Shown: positions 44,648 through 54,430, counted from the stretch's first letter. The stretch is DNA of 64,000 nucleotides from Neolewinella lacunae (GCF_014349155.1 NZ_JACSIT010000152.1:231009-295008); one strand, 5' to 3'. A program made the numbers and translations. Notes: generated by a model from the sequence alone, not told the origin.

Positions 44648-45009
44648 CAATCTTGGTATGCGTTGATTCCACCGTCGAGGTGGATAAGGTGGTTGAATCC
44701 AGCGTTGCGCATCAGCGTACAGGCCCGCACGCTGCGGCGGCCGCTGCGGCAGTACACGAGGTATTCCTGGGCGGGATCGAGGCTTTCCATTTGCTCCAGG
44801 AAGTCAGGCCCCAGGTAGTTGAAGTTGATGGCGCCGGGGAAGTGGTAGGCGGCAAACTCCGCTTCGGAGCGTACGTCAATCAGCGTGCCCGCCGGGGCGG
44901 CTTTCCGCAGGCGGTCAAATTCCTGGGGGCCAACGTTGCGGAGTTCCTGCTTGAGCAACTGCCAGCGGGGAATCGGGCAGGCGGGGGGAGCGTCGTTTTT
45001 ATCAGACAT
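44647..45009 (-). CDS. Cytoplasmic rhodanese-like protein
   Basis: The 120-residue protein is a single rhodanese domain with LIDVRSEAEFAAYHFPGAIN and the active loop YCRSGRRSVRACTLM, without a signal peptide. It probably transfers sulfur from a thiol donor. It is the upstream partner of the lipoprotein rhodanese, so the operon has one copy on each side of the inner membrane. Confidence 0.9.
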   Translation of the reverse strand: MSDKNDAPPACPIPRWQLLKQELRNVGPQEFDRLRKAAPAGTLIDVRSEAEFAAYHFPGAINFNYLGPDFLEQMESLDPAQEYLVYCRSGRRSVRACTLMRNAGFNHLIHLDGGINAYQD

Positions 45010-45134
45010 AGCGGCTTTTCGTTTCTGCGGGTGCCCGGGGGCAAGTAAGCAATCGTGGAATGCTTTAAATCAACGCCCGGTTGGGCAATTCGTTGTCCTC
45101 CCATTTCCAGGTTAAGGTAAACGGGAGGATGGTG

Positions 45135-45893
45135 TTAGACTGGCCGGACGGGAATACCTTCCTGGGCCAGGTAGCTTTTCAGTTCGCCGATGCCTACTTC
45201 GCCGAAGTGGAAGATGCTGGCGGCGAGGCCTGCGTCGGCCTTGCCCGTGGTGAACACCTCCGCAAAATGCTCTTTGTTGCCTGCGCCGCCGCTGGCGATG
45301 ATGGGGATGCTGAGCCGTTCACTCAGGGCCGCCAGCGCCGCGTTGGCAAAGCCGGCTTTGGTGCCGTCGTGGTCCATGCTCGTAAAGAGGATCTCCCCCG
45401 CGCCGCGCTCCTGGGCTTCGTGGGCCCAGTCGAAGAGCTTGTGCTCCGTTTGGACCCGGCCGCCGTTGAGGTAAACGTACCACTCCCCATCCTTTTCTTT
45501 CGCGTCGATGGCCACCACCACAAACTGGTTGCCAAAGCCGTAGGCCAGCTCATCGATCAACGCGGGTCGGCGGACGGCCGCAGAATTGATGCTCACCTTA
45601 TCCGCCCCAGCGTTGAGCAGGGCATCAACGTCGGCCAACTCCCGGATCCCCCCGCCAATGGTGAAAGGGATGTTGAGGTGGCGGGCAATGTCGCGGGCCA
45701 GGTCGGCCAAGGTCTTGCGGCGTTCGTGCGTGGCGGTGATGTCCAGAAAAACGAGCTCATCCGCGCCGGCCAGGGAATACTTGGCTCCCAACTCTACGGG
45801 GTCTCCCGCGTCGCGCAAATTCACGAAGTTGACGCCCTTGACGGTGCGGCCGTCCTTAATGTCGAGGCAGGGGATGATGCGTTTGGCTAACAT
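45135..45893 (-). CDS. hisF: Imidazole glycerol phosphate synthase subunit HisF
   Basis: The 252-residue TIM barrel has the catalytic Asp in [15 protein letters not shown], the second Asp in [13 protein letters not shown], and phosphate loops [10 protein letters not shown] and IIASGGAGN. It is the cyclase half of the HisH-HisF enzyme that makes imidazole glycerol phosphate. hisH is not in the window. hisA lies 36 kb to the left. Confidence 0.97.
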   Translation of the reverse strand: MLAKRIIPCLDIKDGRTVKGVNFVNLRDAGDPVELGAKYSLAGADELVFLDITATHERRKTLADLARDIARHLNIPFTIGGGIRELADVDALLNAGADKVSINSAAVRRPALIDELAYGFGNQFVVVAIDAKEKDGEWYVYLNGGRVQTEHKLFDWAHEAQERGAGEILFTSMDHDGTKAGFANAALAALSERLSIPIIASGGAGNKEHFAEVFTTGKADAGLAASIFHFGEVGIGELKSYLAQEGIPVRPV

Positions 45894-46331
45894 GGGATTT
45901 ACAAATTACAATTTACAAAGTACCATTTAAAATTTGCTTCGCACGAGGAGAGATGGTTCTGACCAAGTTAGATCTTCGGGTCCTTAGCGGTTCAAGAAAT
46001 GGTGGAGACGTTTCACCTTGACTGTAAACCTTTTTGAGGAGGTTTACTTGAATTGTGGTTCGGCCAACATTTTGCCGTACAACAACTCGACCGGGGGGCA
46101 CCTGACACTTCGCCGCATAGCGGCTCAACCAAGCGCAGCACCAAAAAAAGCTTAGTGAACTTAGTGTTCTTAGTGGTTCAAAATAAAGCGCGAAGCTCCT
46201 TCCCCAAGCTTAGTTCCTCTTCGTGTCCTTAGTGGTTCAAAAAAAGAGCGAAGCTCTTCTCACCTAGCCTAAGGCGCTCCGCCGGACGGGACGTCCGCAA
46301 CCGGCGTACATCTGACATCACACATCTTACA
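45894..46331. repeat. Intergenic region with decayed short repeats
   Basis: No gene is seen. CTTAG[CT]GGTTCAA occurs three times (near 45983, 46169 and 46229). The last two are followed by GCGAAGCTC, once as the hairpin AGAGCGAAGCTCT. The left edge is AT-rich upstream of hisF. ACATCACACATC is repeated at the right edge and contains the lgt stop codon. Confidence 0.5.
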
Positions 46332-47126
46332 TCACACATCCTTCGCCCGAGCCACCAACACCATCACCAATCCCGCCAACACGCAAGGGACGCTCAACCA
46401 CTGACCCGTAGTCAGCGCCTGCCCAAAACCACCCTGGTCGCTCTTGAAATACTCCCAGAGGAAGCGGAAACCAAAGATGCCAATGAACCACAGCCCCGTC
46501 AGCAAACCCGGTTTTTTCCAGGCGTCGCGCTGCCAGTAGAGCCACAGCAGGACGCCGAAAACCAGCAGGTAGCTGAGCAATTCGTAGAGCTGAACGGGGT
46601 GCCGCGGTACGGCTGCCAGTTCAGCCGGAGTGGCATTGACGAACTTGAAAGCCCAGGGGCGGTCGCTCGGCGTCCCCACGATCTCGGAGTTCATCAGGTT
46701 GCCGAAGCGGATCATCGCCCCCACCAAGGCAATGGGTGCCGCAACTTTATCACTGACCCAAAAGAACGACTTCTTACTCACGAAACGGCTGAACAACCAC
46801 AGGGCCGTTACCACCCCGATGACGCCGCCGTGGCTGGCCAACCCCCCTTCCCAGATTTTGATGATCTCGCTGGGGTGCGTCGAGTAGTACTCCCATTCGT
46901 AAAATAACACGTGGCCCAGGCGTGCGCCCAGCACCGTACCGCCGATGAGGAAGTAGAACAGGTAATCCAGCCAGGCTTCGGGGGCTTTTTCGGCCAAAAA
47001 CATGCGCCGCACGAGCCAGAACCCGATCATGAAGCCAAAGGCAAACATCAGTCCGTACCAGCGTACGTGAATGGGGCCAATGGAAAAAATTTCGGGGGAG
47101 GCAGTCCAGGTAATGTAAGCAAGCAT
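46332..47126 (-). CDS. lgt: Prolipoprotein diacylglyceryl transferase
   Basis: The 264-residue membrane protein has seven helices and the Lgt signature region GGLASHGGVIGVVTAL and AMIRFGNLMNSEIVG, with the catalytic Arg and His. It adds diacylglycerol to the Cys of prolipoproteins, needed for the several lipoproteins in this window. lysS lies upstream at 40 bases. Confidence 0.96.
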   Translation of the reverse strand: MLAYITWTASPEIFSIGPIHVRWYGLMFAFGFMIGFWLVRRMFLAEKAPEAWLDYLFYFLIGGTVLGARLGHVLFYEWEYYSTHPSEIIKIWEGGLASHGGVIGVVTALWLFSRFVSKKSFFWVSDKVAAPIALVGAMIRFGNLMNSEIVGTPSDRPWAFKFVNATPAELAAVPRHPVQLYELLSYLLVFGVLLWLYWQRDAWKKPGLLTGLWFIGIFGFRFLWEYFKSDQGGFGQALTTGQWLSVPCVLAGLVMVLVARAKDV

Positions 47127-47166
47127 GGGCCGGGGGGATTGGTATTTGCGGGAAAAGAGCCAGTAC

Positions 47167-48690
47167 TTAGGCCTCGGGTTTCATCTGGGGGAAGAAAAGG
47201 ACTTCCTGGATGGACTTTTGTCCCGTCAGCAGCATCACCAGCCGGTCGATGCCAATGCCGATGCCGGCCGTAGGGGGCATGCCGTATTCGAGGGCGCGGA
47301 GAAAGTCTTCGTCCATAGGCATCGATTCGTCGTCGCCCCGGTCGGCCAGCTTCAGTTGCTCCTCGAAGCGCTCCCGCTGGTCAATGGGGTCGTTGAGCTC
47401 GGAATAGGCGTTGGCGATTTCTTTGCCGTTGACCATGAGTTCGAAGCGCTCGACGAGGCCTTCCTTGCTGCGGTGCTTTTTGGTGAGGGGAGACATCTCC
47501 ACGGGGTAGTCCGTGATGAAGGTGGGTTGGATGAGGTGGCCTTCCACTTTTTCGCCGAAGATCTCGTCGATCAGCTTGCCCCGGCCCATCGTCTTATCCA
47601 CGTGGATGTGCAGGCGCTGGCAGATGGCGCGCAGCTCAGCCTCGTCAGCACCGTTGATGTCTTCGCCGGTGTACTCCATAATGGCGTCGGCCATGGTCAG
47701 GCGGCGGTAGGGGCCCTTGAAGTCGATTTCGTTGTCGCCTACCGTTACGCGGGTGCTGCCGTTTTCGCCCACGCTTTTCACGGCGTGCTCCAGCAGGGCT
47801 TCGCAGGTGTCCATCATCCAGTTGTAGTCTTTGTAGGCTACGTAGAACTCGACGGCGGTGAACTCGGGGTTGTGCGTCCGGTCCATGCCCTCGTTGCGGA
47901 ACATTTTGGCAAATTCGTACACCCCGTCAAAGCCCGCCACGATGAGGCGCTTGAGGTACAGCTCATTGGCGATGCGCAGGTACATCGGCACGTCGAGCGT
48001 ATTGTGGTGGGTGGCGAAGGGCCGCGCCGCCGCGCCGCCGTGGATGGGTTGCAGGATGGGGGTTTCCACTTCCATCAGGCCCAGATCATCGAGAAAGGAG
48101 CGCATGGCGGTGATGAGGCGGCTGCGCTTGCGGAAAATTTCCTTGTACTGGGGGTTCACCGTCAGGTCCACGTACCGCATCCGGTAGCGGGCCTCGGGGT
48201 CGGAAAAGGCGTCGTAAGTGTTACCGTCCTCATCGGTTTTTACCACGGGGAGCGGGCGGAGGGCCTTGCCCAGGAAGGTGAATTCCTGGACGTGCACGGA
48301 TACCTCGCCGGTGCGGGTCCGGAAGACGAAACCCTTGATGCCGATGAAGTCGCCCAGGTCCAGGTATTTCTTGAAAAGGTCGTTGTAGAGGGCTTTGTCT
48401 TCGCCGGGCGCAATGTCGTCGCGGCTGACGTAAATCTGGATGCGGCCAGAGCTGTCCTGCAGCCCCGCAAAGGCGGCTTTGCCCATTACGCGAACGGCCA
48501 TGACGCGGCCGGCCAGGGTGACTTCGCCGAAGTTCGTGGCCTTGTTTTCGTCGTCAAATTCTGCCTGCTCCAGGATGTCGGTGGCCAGGTGAGTGACGGG
48601 GAAGGTGGCGGCCGGAAAAGGCTCGATGCCCATTTCCCGGATCCGGCGCAAATTTTCCCGGCGGACGAGTTCCTGCTCGCTGCGTTCCAT
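47167..48690 (-). CDS. lysS: Lysyl-tRNA synthetase, class II
   Basis: The 507-residue protein has an OB-fold tRNA-binding domain ([20 protein letters not shown]) and a class II catalytic core with FMRN-type motif 2 ([18 protein letters not shown]) and motif 3 ([15 protein letters not shown]). It charges tRNA-Lys. The start was placed at MERSEQELV (48688-48690). lgt follows after 40 bases, perhaps in the same operon. Confidence 0.96.
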   Translation of the reverse strand: MERSEQELVRRENLRRIREMGIEPFPAATFPVTHLATDILEQAEFDDENKATNFGEVTLAGRVMAVRVMGKAAFAGLQDSSGRIQIYVSRDDIAPGEDKALYNDLFKKYLDLGDFIGIKGFVFRTRTGEVSVHVQEFTFLGKALRPLPVVKTDEDGNTYDAFSDPEARYRMRYVDLTVNPQYKEIFRKRSRLITAMRSFLDDLGLMEVETPILQPIHGGAAARPFATHHNTLDVPMYLRIANELYLKRLIVAGFDGVYEFAKMFRNEGMDRTHNPEFTAVEFYVAYKDYNWMMDTCEALLEHAVKSVGENGSTRVTVGDNEIDFKGPYRRLTMADAIMEYTGEDINGADEAELRAICQRLHIHVDKTMGRGKLIDEIFGEKVEGHLIQPTFITDYPVEMSPLTKKHRSKEGLVERFELMVNGKEIANAYSELNDPIDQRERFEEQLKLADRGDDESMPMDEDFLRALEYGMPPTAGIGIGIDRLVMLLTGQKSIQEVLFFPQMKPEA

Positions 48691-48771
48691 GTACTGTGTT
48701 TTGAGGGGGCGAAGATAGGGTAAAGATGTTGGGAGGGGAGCTAGTTGCACCCGCCCGTGGGTTTTTTCGGG

Positions 48772-48787
48772 GCGCGGCCGCAGGTGC
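48772..48787 (+). repeat. Dispersed 16-mer repeat GCGCGGCCGCAGGTGC
   Basis: Exact copy between divergent lysS and the low-GC gene, followed by AGGGAAGGGGGACAAGGAG. Confidence 0.85.
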
Positions 48788-48914
48788 AGGGAAGGGGGAC
48801 AAGGAGAAGCTTAGGCCAAGGACGGAAGACAAGCCAACCTTTCGGGATGACTGCGGAGATTATGTAATTTGGCGATCGGCGGCATCTTACGCTTATCCAA
48901 AAAAAACATTAGCA

Positions 48915-49697
48915 ATGCCAAAACACCTTAGGCTTTTCTCCCTACTTATTTTCACCCTGCTCCCCATTGTTCAGCTCGCAGCGTGTAAGTGTGCTTACGA
49001 GTATTTGGTGGACCGGATCTCCCAATCCGAATTTGTGGCACGAATTGCGATCAATTCGGTTCAGCCCGATCCCAATGATAAGGATTATCATCTTCTGGAA
49101 ATAACGCTCCTGGAAAGCTTTAAAGGAGCTAAACCGGACACTTTACGGGTCCACAGTCGTCTTACGAGTTCCTGTGCTTTCCTTCCCAAAGAGAATACGG
49201 AATGGCTGGTTTTTGCCTCGCGCTGGAAAGGGCGGCTCAGTTTTGGTTATTGCTCAGGCTCCAAGAACATGGCTACCCCTTCCCATTTTTATTCTTCCCG
49301 GGCTGCACATAACTACCAGCAATCGTTGCATCGAAAACTCAATTTTCTGCGGACCATCACCGGGCAGGGAATTACGGTTGAAAATGAATACGAATTAGGG
49401 GTAAAAATAAAAGGGGGCGCCCTAGATGCCTTTAAAGGAATGGATGGGAACGTTGGAGATTTTTCATTGTTCCAATACGAAGTAAGGCCCAATCTTTCGA
49501 TTCGATCCCGGAAAGTGCTCATCCCATTTCGCAATGCTCAGTTGGCCAAAAAGGTCAACAAGATGATGCGCAAGGCAGGTCCGGCTGTCAAATGGAAAGT
49601 GACCAGTATTCCTGAAACAACGTATTTACACGTCGCTCTTTTTTACTACGCTGGGGAGGGAGACCATCCCAGCTTTATCTCTTTCTATGATTTATGA
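48915..49697 (+). CDS. Secreted protein with TIMP/NTR-like N-terminal domain, atypical base composition
   Basis: The 260-residue protein has a signal peptide (FSLLIFTLLPIVQLAAC) and then CKCAYEYLVDRISQSEFVAR, LLEITLLESFKGAKPDTLRV and SCAFLPKENTEWLVFAS. This pattern, with early Cys residues and a later Cys, resembles netrin/TIMP-like domains seen in small Bacteroidota proteins. The C-terminal half has no match I recognise. The gene is visibly richer in A and T than its neighbours, which suggests transfer. Start at ATG 48915. Confidence 0.75.
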   Translation: MPKHLRLFSLLIFTLLPIVQLAACKCAYEYLVDRISQSEFVARIAINSVQPDPNDKDYHLLEITLLESFKGAKPDTLRVHSRLTSSCAFLPKENTEWLVFASRWKGRLSFGYCSGSKNMATPSHFYSSRAAHNYQQSLHRKLNFLRTITGQGITVENEYELGVKIKGGALDAFKGMDGNVGDFSLFQYEVRPNLSIRSRKVLIPFRNAQLAKKVNKMMRKAGPAVKWKVTSIPETTYLHVALFYYAGEGDHPSFISFYDL

Positions 49698-49792
49698 AGC
49701 GCATCAATAGCTGAGCGTACGGCTAAAGTTTTCAAGATTGCCTAATCGAGCAGTTTGCTACGCTTTAGCTCATCCATAGCCAGCGGAAAAGG

Positions 49793-50500
49793 CTACTGCT
49801 CCAGCGCCTCCTTCAAAGCTTGTTTCCAGGCTTCGCTGCCTACGGGGTGGGCTTCGGAAACCTGTTCCATGATGCTGGCGAAGTCTTCCAGGTCGCCTTC
49901 AAAATTTTTACTCCAGGCGGTGATGTCGCGGTCGAGGGCCTCCATTTCGGCTTCGTGGTCTTCGGCCCAGGCGTTGAGCTTGCGTTCCAGTTCCTCGAAG
50001 CGGTGTTCGTTGTTTTGGCCCCAGTCTTCCATGGATGCGCCCCAGCGCTCCAGGCGCTCGCCCAGTTGCTCCAGGCGGGTTTCCAGGCTGCGGCCACCGC
50101 CGCTGAAGACGTTTTCAATGGCGTCACCGATGGAGTTGCCGATGCTGCCCAGTCCCTCCAGCACTACTTCCAGGCCGTCGTGGCGCAAGGTGGCCCCTTC
50201 GGCCAGTTCATTGGCGTCGCTGTGGGGGGCGTCGAGCTCCAGGCGGGCCGTTGCGTGCTCGCCGCGGATGCTGAAGCCCTGGCCTTCGTAAAGAGGTTCC
50301 TGGACGGAGATTTCGATCATTACCCGGTTGCCTTCGAAGCCGACTTCTTCCACTTCGCCGACGACAATGCCTTGGCGGTACACGTCGTCGCCCGCCTCAA
50401 TGCCCCTGGCGTCGGTGGTTTCCAGGTAGTAGGTGCTGCCCCCGCAGGCGGTGAAGAACAAGACCAGTAAAAAGAGTGTGCTAAGTTTAATTGGTGCCAT
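49793..50500 (-). CDS. MlaD/MCE-like lipoprotein with coiled-coil tail
   Basis: The 235-residue product has a lipoprotein signal (LSTLFLLVLFFTAC), then an MCE-like stretch (GIEAGDDVYRQGIVVGEVEE and NRVMIEISV) and a long Glu/Leu-rich helix suited to a coiled coil (about residues 135-225). MCE proteins bind phospholipids for transport between membranes. No ABC partner is in the window, so the role is inferred. Upstream is structured element copy 1. Confidence 0.75.
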   Translation of the reverse strand: MAPIKLSTLFLLVLFFTACGGSTYYLETTDARGIEAGDDVYRQGIVVGEVEEVGFEGNRVMIEISVQEPLYEGQGFSIRGEHATARLELDAPHSDANELAEGATLRHDGLEVVLEGLGSIGNSIGDAIENVFSGGGRSLETRLEQLGERLERWGASMEDWGQNNEHRFEELERKLNAWAEDHEAEMEALDRDITAWSKNFEGDLEDFASIMEQVSEAHPVGSEAWKQALKEALEQ

Positions 50501-50831
50501 CGTTGATTTGATTCGTGATTAGGTTGCGAAGAAAGGCCTCCCTTTTCCTTGATAACCAATGCTTTCGACGGATGGCAAAGTTGCGTCGATGAACACTTTA
50601 GGGGAACGTCAGCTTGGGGGTATGCAACCTAGATATTCGCTGGATTGTAAGACGCTTAGATCGCAAGGGTTTCGTAGTTCGGTAGTGGGGTATTGTCCAC
50701 TACAGAACTACAGAACTACAGAACTACAGAACTACAGAACTACCTTCTAAAGGCCGTTGAATACCAGTCCGTTGAATACCAGTCCGTTGTGATTATTGCC
50801 AAGGCTCAAGCTCACGTTACGTTACCGTGCA
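50501..50831. other. Intergenic region holding structured element copy 1
   Basis: The stretch holds the promoter area of the MlaD-like gene (50501-50600) and then the repeat element described at 50605-50818, which ends 14 bases from the pepP stop. No gene is seen. Confidence 0.6.
50605..50818. repeat. Structured 214-bp element, copy 1
   Basis: AACGTCAGCTTGGG at 50605-50618 is inverted at 50805-50818 (12 of 14 pairs). Inside are the central hairpin GTAGTTCGGTAGT/ACTACAGAACTAC, five tandem copies of the 8-base unit ACTACAGA, and the end CTTCTAAAGGCCGTTGAA. GTCCGTTGAATACCA is duplicated near the end. A second copy is at 58722. Confidence 0.8.
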
Positions 50832-52151
50832 CTACGCCCCCAGCACCCGGTGCCCCTGCTCGGTGATGGCCACGTTGTCCTCCAGCCGGATGCCCCCAAA
50901 ATCGCGGTACGCCTCCAGGGCGGCGAAGTTGATGAAAGCCGCGCAGGTTCCTTCGGCCCGCCACCGATCGATGAGGGCGGGGATGAAGTAGATGCCAGGC
51001 TCTACCGTCAGGACGTAGCCCTCGCGCAGTTCTTTGCCCAGGCGCAGGCTGCGGGTGCCAAACTGGGTGCTGCGGCGGTGGTTCTCGTCGTAGCCCACCA
51101 GGTCTTCGCCGAGGTCTTCTATGTCGTGGACGTCCAAACCAATCATGTGCCCCAGGCCGTGGGGCATGAACAGGGCGTGGGCTCCGGCGGCGGCAGCTTC
51201 GGCGGGGTCGCCCTGCATCAGGCCGAGGTCTTTCAAGCCCGCGGCGATTTGCCGGCCCGCTGCGTCGTGGACCGCGCGGTAGGTGATGCCCGGCCGCAGC
51301 GCGGCGATGCTGGCGATGCGGGTGGCGTGTACGAGGTCGTAAATCTCCCGCTGCTGCTCCGTCATGGGTTTACCGACGGCGAAAGTGCGCGTCAGGTCGC
51401 CCGCGTAGCCGGAAGGGGTTTCTGCCCCCGCGTCAATGAGGAGGAGGTCGCCGGGGCGCAAGACGTTGCCGTGGTAGTGGTTGTGCAAGACGTGGCCGTT
51501 GCGGGTGACGATGGCGGGGTAGGAGAGCCGTCCGCCCGCCGAAATGGCGATGCCCTCAATCAATCCCGCTACTTCGGCTTCCAGTTGCCCCGGAGCGGCG
51601 TGGGCTTCGGCTGCGGCGTGCATCCGCAGGCTGGTGGTTACGGCCAACTCCATCTCATCCAGCTCGGCGGAGGACTTGACCGACCGCTGGGCAATCACTG
51701 CTCTTACCAGGGCTTCGCTGGCACCTGCGGCCGCGCCCAGATGTTCGGCCAGGTAAAGTTTGCGGTCGGCGCGGTAGGGCGGCAAGAAATGCACCTCCGT
51801 CGCGTGTTTTTTCAGCAGGGCACTCAGTTCGTCCAGCGTACCGCCTCGCTCCGCCCCGCAGTCGGCGGCCAGGTCGGCCACACTGGGTTGCTCACCCATC
51901 CAGACGACGTGATCGAGGCTGATGTCGTTGCCCCAGAGGCGGCTGGCGCCCGTACCCGCGTCGATGGTCAGCGCCAGATCGGGGAGGTTGTGGCCCGCGA
52001 AATAGCGGAAGTTGCTGTCCTGGCGAAAGGGGTAGACATTGTCCGTATAATTCATCGGAGCCTCGCCGTTACCCGGCAGAAAAATCAGTCCGGAAGGCAA
52101 GGCGCTGGCCAGCTGGCGGCGGCGTTCGGTATAAGTGGCGGCGGAAAACAT
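50832..52151 (-). CDS. pepP: Xaa-Pro aminopeptidase (aminopeptidase P family)
   Basis: The 439-residue protein has an N-terminal creatinase-like domain and a C-terminal pita-bread metallopeptidase with LLIDAGAETPSGYAGDLTRT (metal Asp pair), FMPHGLGHMIGLDVHD (His), TVEPGIYF and GGIRLEDNVAI (Glu). It removes N-terminal residues before proline. The copy of the dispersed 16-mer at 51721-51736 lies inside the gene and encodes LGAAAGAS, a short Ala/Gly stretch between two domains, without disturbing the frame. Confidence 0.94.
   Translation of the reverse strand: MFSAATYTERRRQLASALPSGLIFLPGNGEAPMNYTDNVYPFRQDSNFRYFAGHNLPDLALTIDAGTGASRLWGNDISLDHVVWMGEQPSVADLAADCGAERGGTLDELSALLKKHATEVHFLPPYRADRKLYLAEHLGAAAGASEALVRAVIAQRSVKSSAELDEMELAVTTSLRMHAAAEAHAAPGQLEAEVAGLIEGIAISAGGRLSYPAIVTRNGHVLHNHYHGNVLRPGDLLLIDAGAETPSGYAGDLTRTFAVGKPMTEQQREIYDLVHATRIASIAALRPGITYRAVHDAAGRQIAAGLKDLGLMQGDPAEAAAAGAHALFMPHGLGHMIGLDVHDIEDLGEDLVGYDENHRRSTQFGTRSLRLGKELREGYVLTVEPGIYFIPALIDRWRAEGTCAAFINFAALEAYRDFGGIRLEDNVAITEQGHRVLGA
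51721..51736 (-). repeat. Dispersed 16-mer repeat inside pepP
   Basis: The only exact copy in a coding region. On the minus strand it reads in frame as part of L-G-A-A-A-G-A-S. All other exact copies are intergenic. Confidence 0.85.
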
Positions 52152-52186
52152 AGTGCTTGGATTAAGAGGAGAAAAAGGAAGGGCGG

Positions 52187-54319
52187 CTAACTGATGCGGC
52201 CCCAGCCCCGGACGGATTTGTAAAATTGTTCCAGGTGGGCGCTCAGGCTAGCGTGTTCGGGGCGCTGCAGGTGCGGGTCCTGGGCCAGGATGGCTTTGGC
52301 GTGGTCGCGGGCAACGGCCAGGATGACGCCGTCCTGGGCCAGGTCGGCAATGCGCATTTGGAGGATGCCCGACTGCTGGGTGCCGTCAATCATGCCTGGC
52401 CCGCGGAGGCGCAGGTCGGCTTCGGCAATCTTAAAGCCGTCGGTAGTTTCGGTCATGATTTTGATGCGCTCCCGGCTTTCTTTGCTCAGTTTGACGCTGG
52501 AGAGGAGGATGCAGTAGGAGGCTTCAGCGCCCCGGCCGACGCGGCCGCGCAGTTGGTGCAACTGGCTGAGGCCAAAGCGTTCCGTGTGGACGATGACCAT
52601 GATGGTGGCGTTCGGCACGTTGACGCCGACTTCAATGACGGTGGTGGCCATCATGATCTGGGTTTGGCCGTCTTTGAACCGGGCCATTTCCTGGTCTTTG
52701 GCGTCGGGCTTCATTTTGCCGTGGACTACGCTGATCTGGTAGTCCGGCCGGGGGAAGCGGTGGAGCATTTCCTCGTAGGCGGCTTCGAGGGCGAGGAGGT
52801 CGAGCTTTTCGTTTTCCTCGATCAGGGGGTAGACGATGTAGGCCTGCCGCCCCTTGGCGATTTCCTCGCGGATGCGCCCGAACACGCGCTCGCGGCGGTG
52901 TTCGGTGAAGTGGACCGTCTCGATGGGCGTGCGCCCGGGCGGCAGCTCGTCGATGACGCTGACGTCGAGGTCGCCGTAGGCCGTCATGGCCAGGGTGCGG
53001 GGGATGGGCGTGGCAGTCATGACCAGCACGTGGGGCGGGTAGGGCTTGTTTTTGACCCAGAGTTTGGCGCGCTGCTCCACGCCAAAGCGGTGTTGCTCGT
53101 CAATGATGGCCAGGCCCAGGTTTTTGAAAACGACGGTGGGCTCGATCAGGGCGTGGGTGCCGAGGAGGATGTCGATATCCCCTGCGGCCAGGGCGGCCAG
53201 CAGTTCACGGCGGGCCTTGCCTTTGACGTTGCCGGAAAGGAAGGCTACGCGCAGGTCCATCCCCGCCAGGTAGCCGGTGATGGATTCGTAGTGCTGGAAG
53301 GCCAGAATTTCCGTGGGGGCCATCAGGCAGGCCTGGAAGCCGTTGTCGAGGGCCATCAGCATCGTCATCAGCCCCACCATGGTTTTGCCGGAACCGACGT
53401 CCCCTTGCAGCAAGCGGTTCATCTGGATGCCGCGGCCGAGGTCGTAGCGGATTTCCTTGAGCACCCGTTTCTGGGCGTTGGTCAGGGCGAAGGGCAGGAA
53501 ATCGCTGTAAAAGCGGTTGAAGATGGTGCCGATGCGATCAAAAGTATAGCCGGCCACCTGGGCTTCGCGGACTACCTTGAGCTGGAGGAGACGGAGTTGG
53601 AGCAGAAAAAGTTCTTCATACTTAAGGCGGCGGATGGCGGCGTCCAGCTCCGCCTGGCTGCCGGGCAGGTGGATGTTGCGCAGGGCGGCGTGACGGGATT
53701 CCAGGCGCAGCTCGCGCACGAGGTGATCGGGGATGATCTCCGGCAGATCCTGGGGCAGGAGTTGTTCGAAGAGGGTACGGATGAGCTTGCGGCGGCCCCG
53801 GGCGTCGAGGCCCCGGCGATTCAGTTTTTCGGTGCTGGCGTAGACCGGCTCGAAGGTGGCCTCCGCCGTGGTGGGGGCGTTGCGGGCCAGGTCCATCTCC
53901 GGGTGGGTGATGCTGAGCCGGCCGTTGAACTCCTGCAAAGGGCCGTAGGCGATGTATTCCTCCCCGACGATGAAGATGTTCTGCAAGACGTTGATGCCCT
54001 TAAACCACACCAACTCCAGGGCCGCGCCACTATCGTCCCGCAGGCGGCCCACCAGGCGGAAGGCGCGGCCCTCGCCCTTGACGTTGAGGGTGGTGAGGAT
54101 GCCGCGCACCTGGATGGTTCCGCTGCTGGGCACCAGGTCGCAAATGCGGTGAAACTGTGTGCGGTCTACGTAACGAAAAGGGTAGGCGTAGAGGAGGTCA
54201 CCCAGGGTGTGAATCTGGAGGTCTTCAGCCAGGATTTTGGCCTTGGCGGGCCCGACGCCGGGGAGGTGGGCGACGGAGCGGTCCAGCAGTGGGGCCTTGT
54301 TGGCAGCGGGCGCGGGCAC
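52187..54319 (-). CDS. recG: ATP-dependent DNA helicase RecG
   Basis: The 710-residue protein has the wedge OB-fold domain near residues 40-150, Walker A in LQGDVGSGKTMVGLM, the DEQH box in IIDEQHRFGVEQRAKL, TATPIPRTLAM (motif III), and the C-terminal RGRVGRGAEASYCIL. RecG remodels stalled replication forks and Holliday junctions. The start codon is GTG at 54317-54319; no ATG lies suitably upstream. pepP follows after 35 bases. Confidence 0.96.
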   Translation of the reverse strand: MPAPAANKAPLLDRSVAHLPGVGPAKAKILAEDLQIHTLGDLLYAYPFRYVDRTQFHRICDLVPSSGTIQVRGILTTLNVKGEGRAFRLVGRLRDDSGAALELVWFKGINVLQNIFIVGEEYIAYGPLQEFNGRLSITHPEMDLARNAPTTAEATFEPVYASTEKLNRRGLDARGRRKLIRTLFEQLLPQDLPEIIPDHLVRELRLESRHAALRNIHLPGSQAELDAAIRRLKYEELFLLQLRLLQLKVVREAQVAGYTFDRIGTIFNRFYSDFLPFALTNAQKRVLKEIRYDLGRGIQMNRLLQGDVGSGKTMVGLMTMLMALDNGFQACLMAPTEILAFQHYESITGYLAGMDLRVAFLSGNVKGKARRELLAALAAGDIDILLGTHALIEPTVVFKNLGLAIIDEQHRFGVEQRAKLWVKNKPYPPHVLVMTATPIPRTLAMTAYGDLDVSVIDELPPGRTPIETVHFTEHRRERVFGRIREEIAKGRQAYIVYPLIEENEKLDLLALEAAYEEMLHRFPRPDYQISVVHGKMKPDAKDQEMARFKDGQTQIMMATTVIEVGVNVPNATIMVIVHTERFGLSQLHQLRGRVGRGAEASYCILLSSVKLSKESRERIKIMTETTDGFKIAEADLRLRGPGMIDGTQQSGILQMRIADLAQDGVILAVARDHAKAILAQDPHLQRPEHASLSAHLEQFYKSVRGWGRIS

Positions 54320-54430
54320 GGGAAAAGGGTTTCAAACAAATTTTGGTAAAGATAGTAAAGGCGATATAAATGCCCCGCCACTCCGTTTTGGGACTGCGGT
54401 AAGTGCTCTAACGGAGCCGTGCGAATCCGG

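Noticed and set aside
50699..50745. Possible CRISPR array
   Set aside because: Units are 8 bases and contiguous without spacers, and no cas genes are present.
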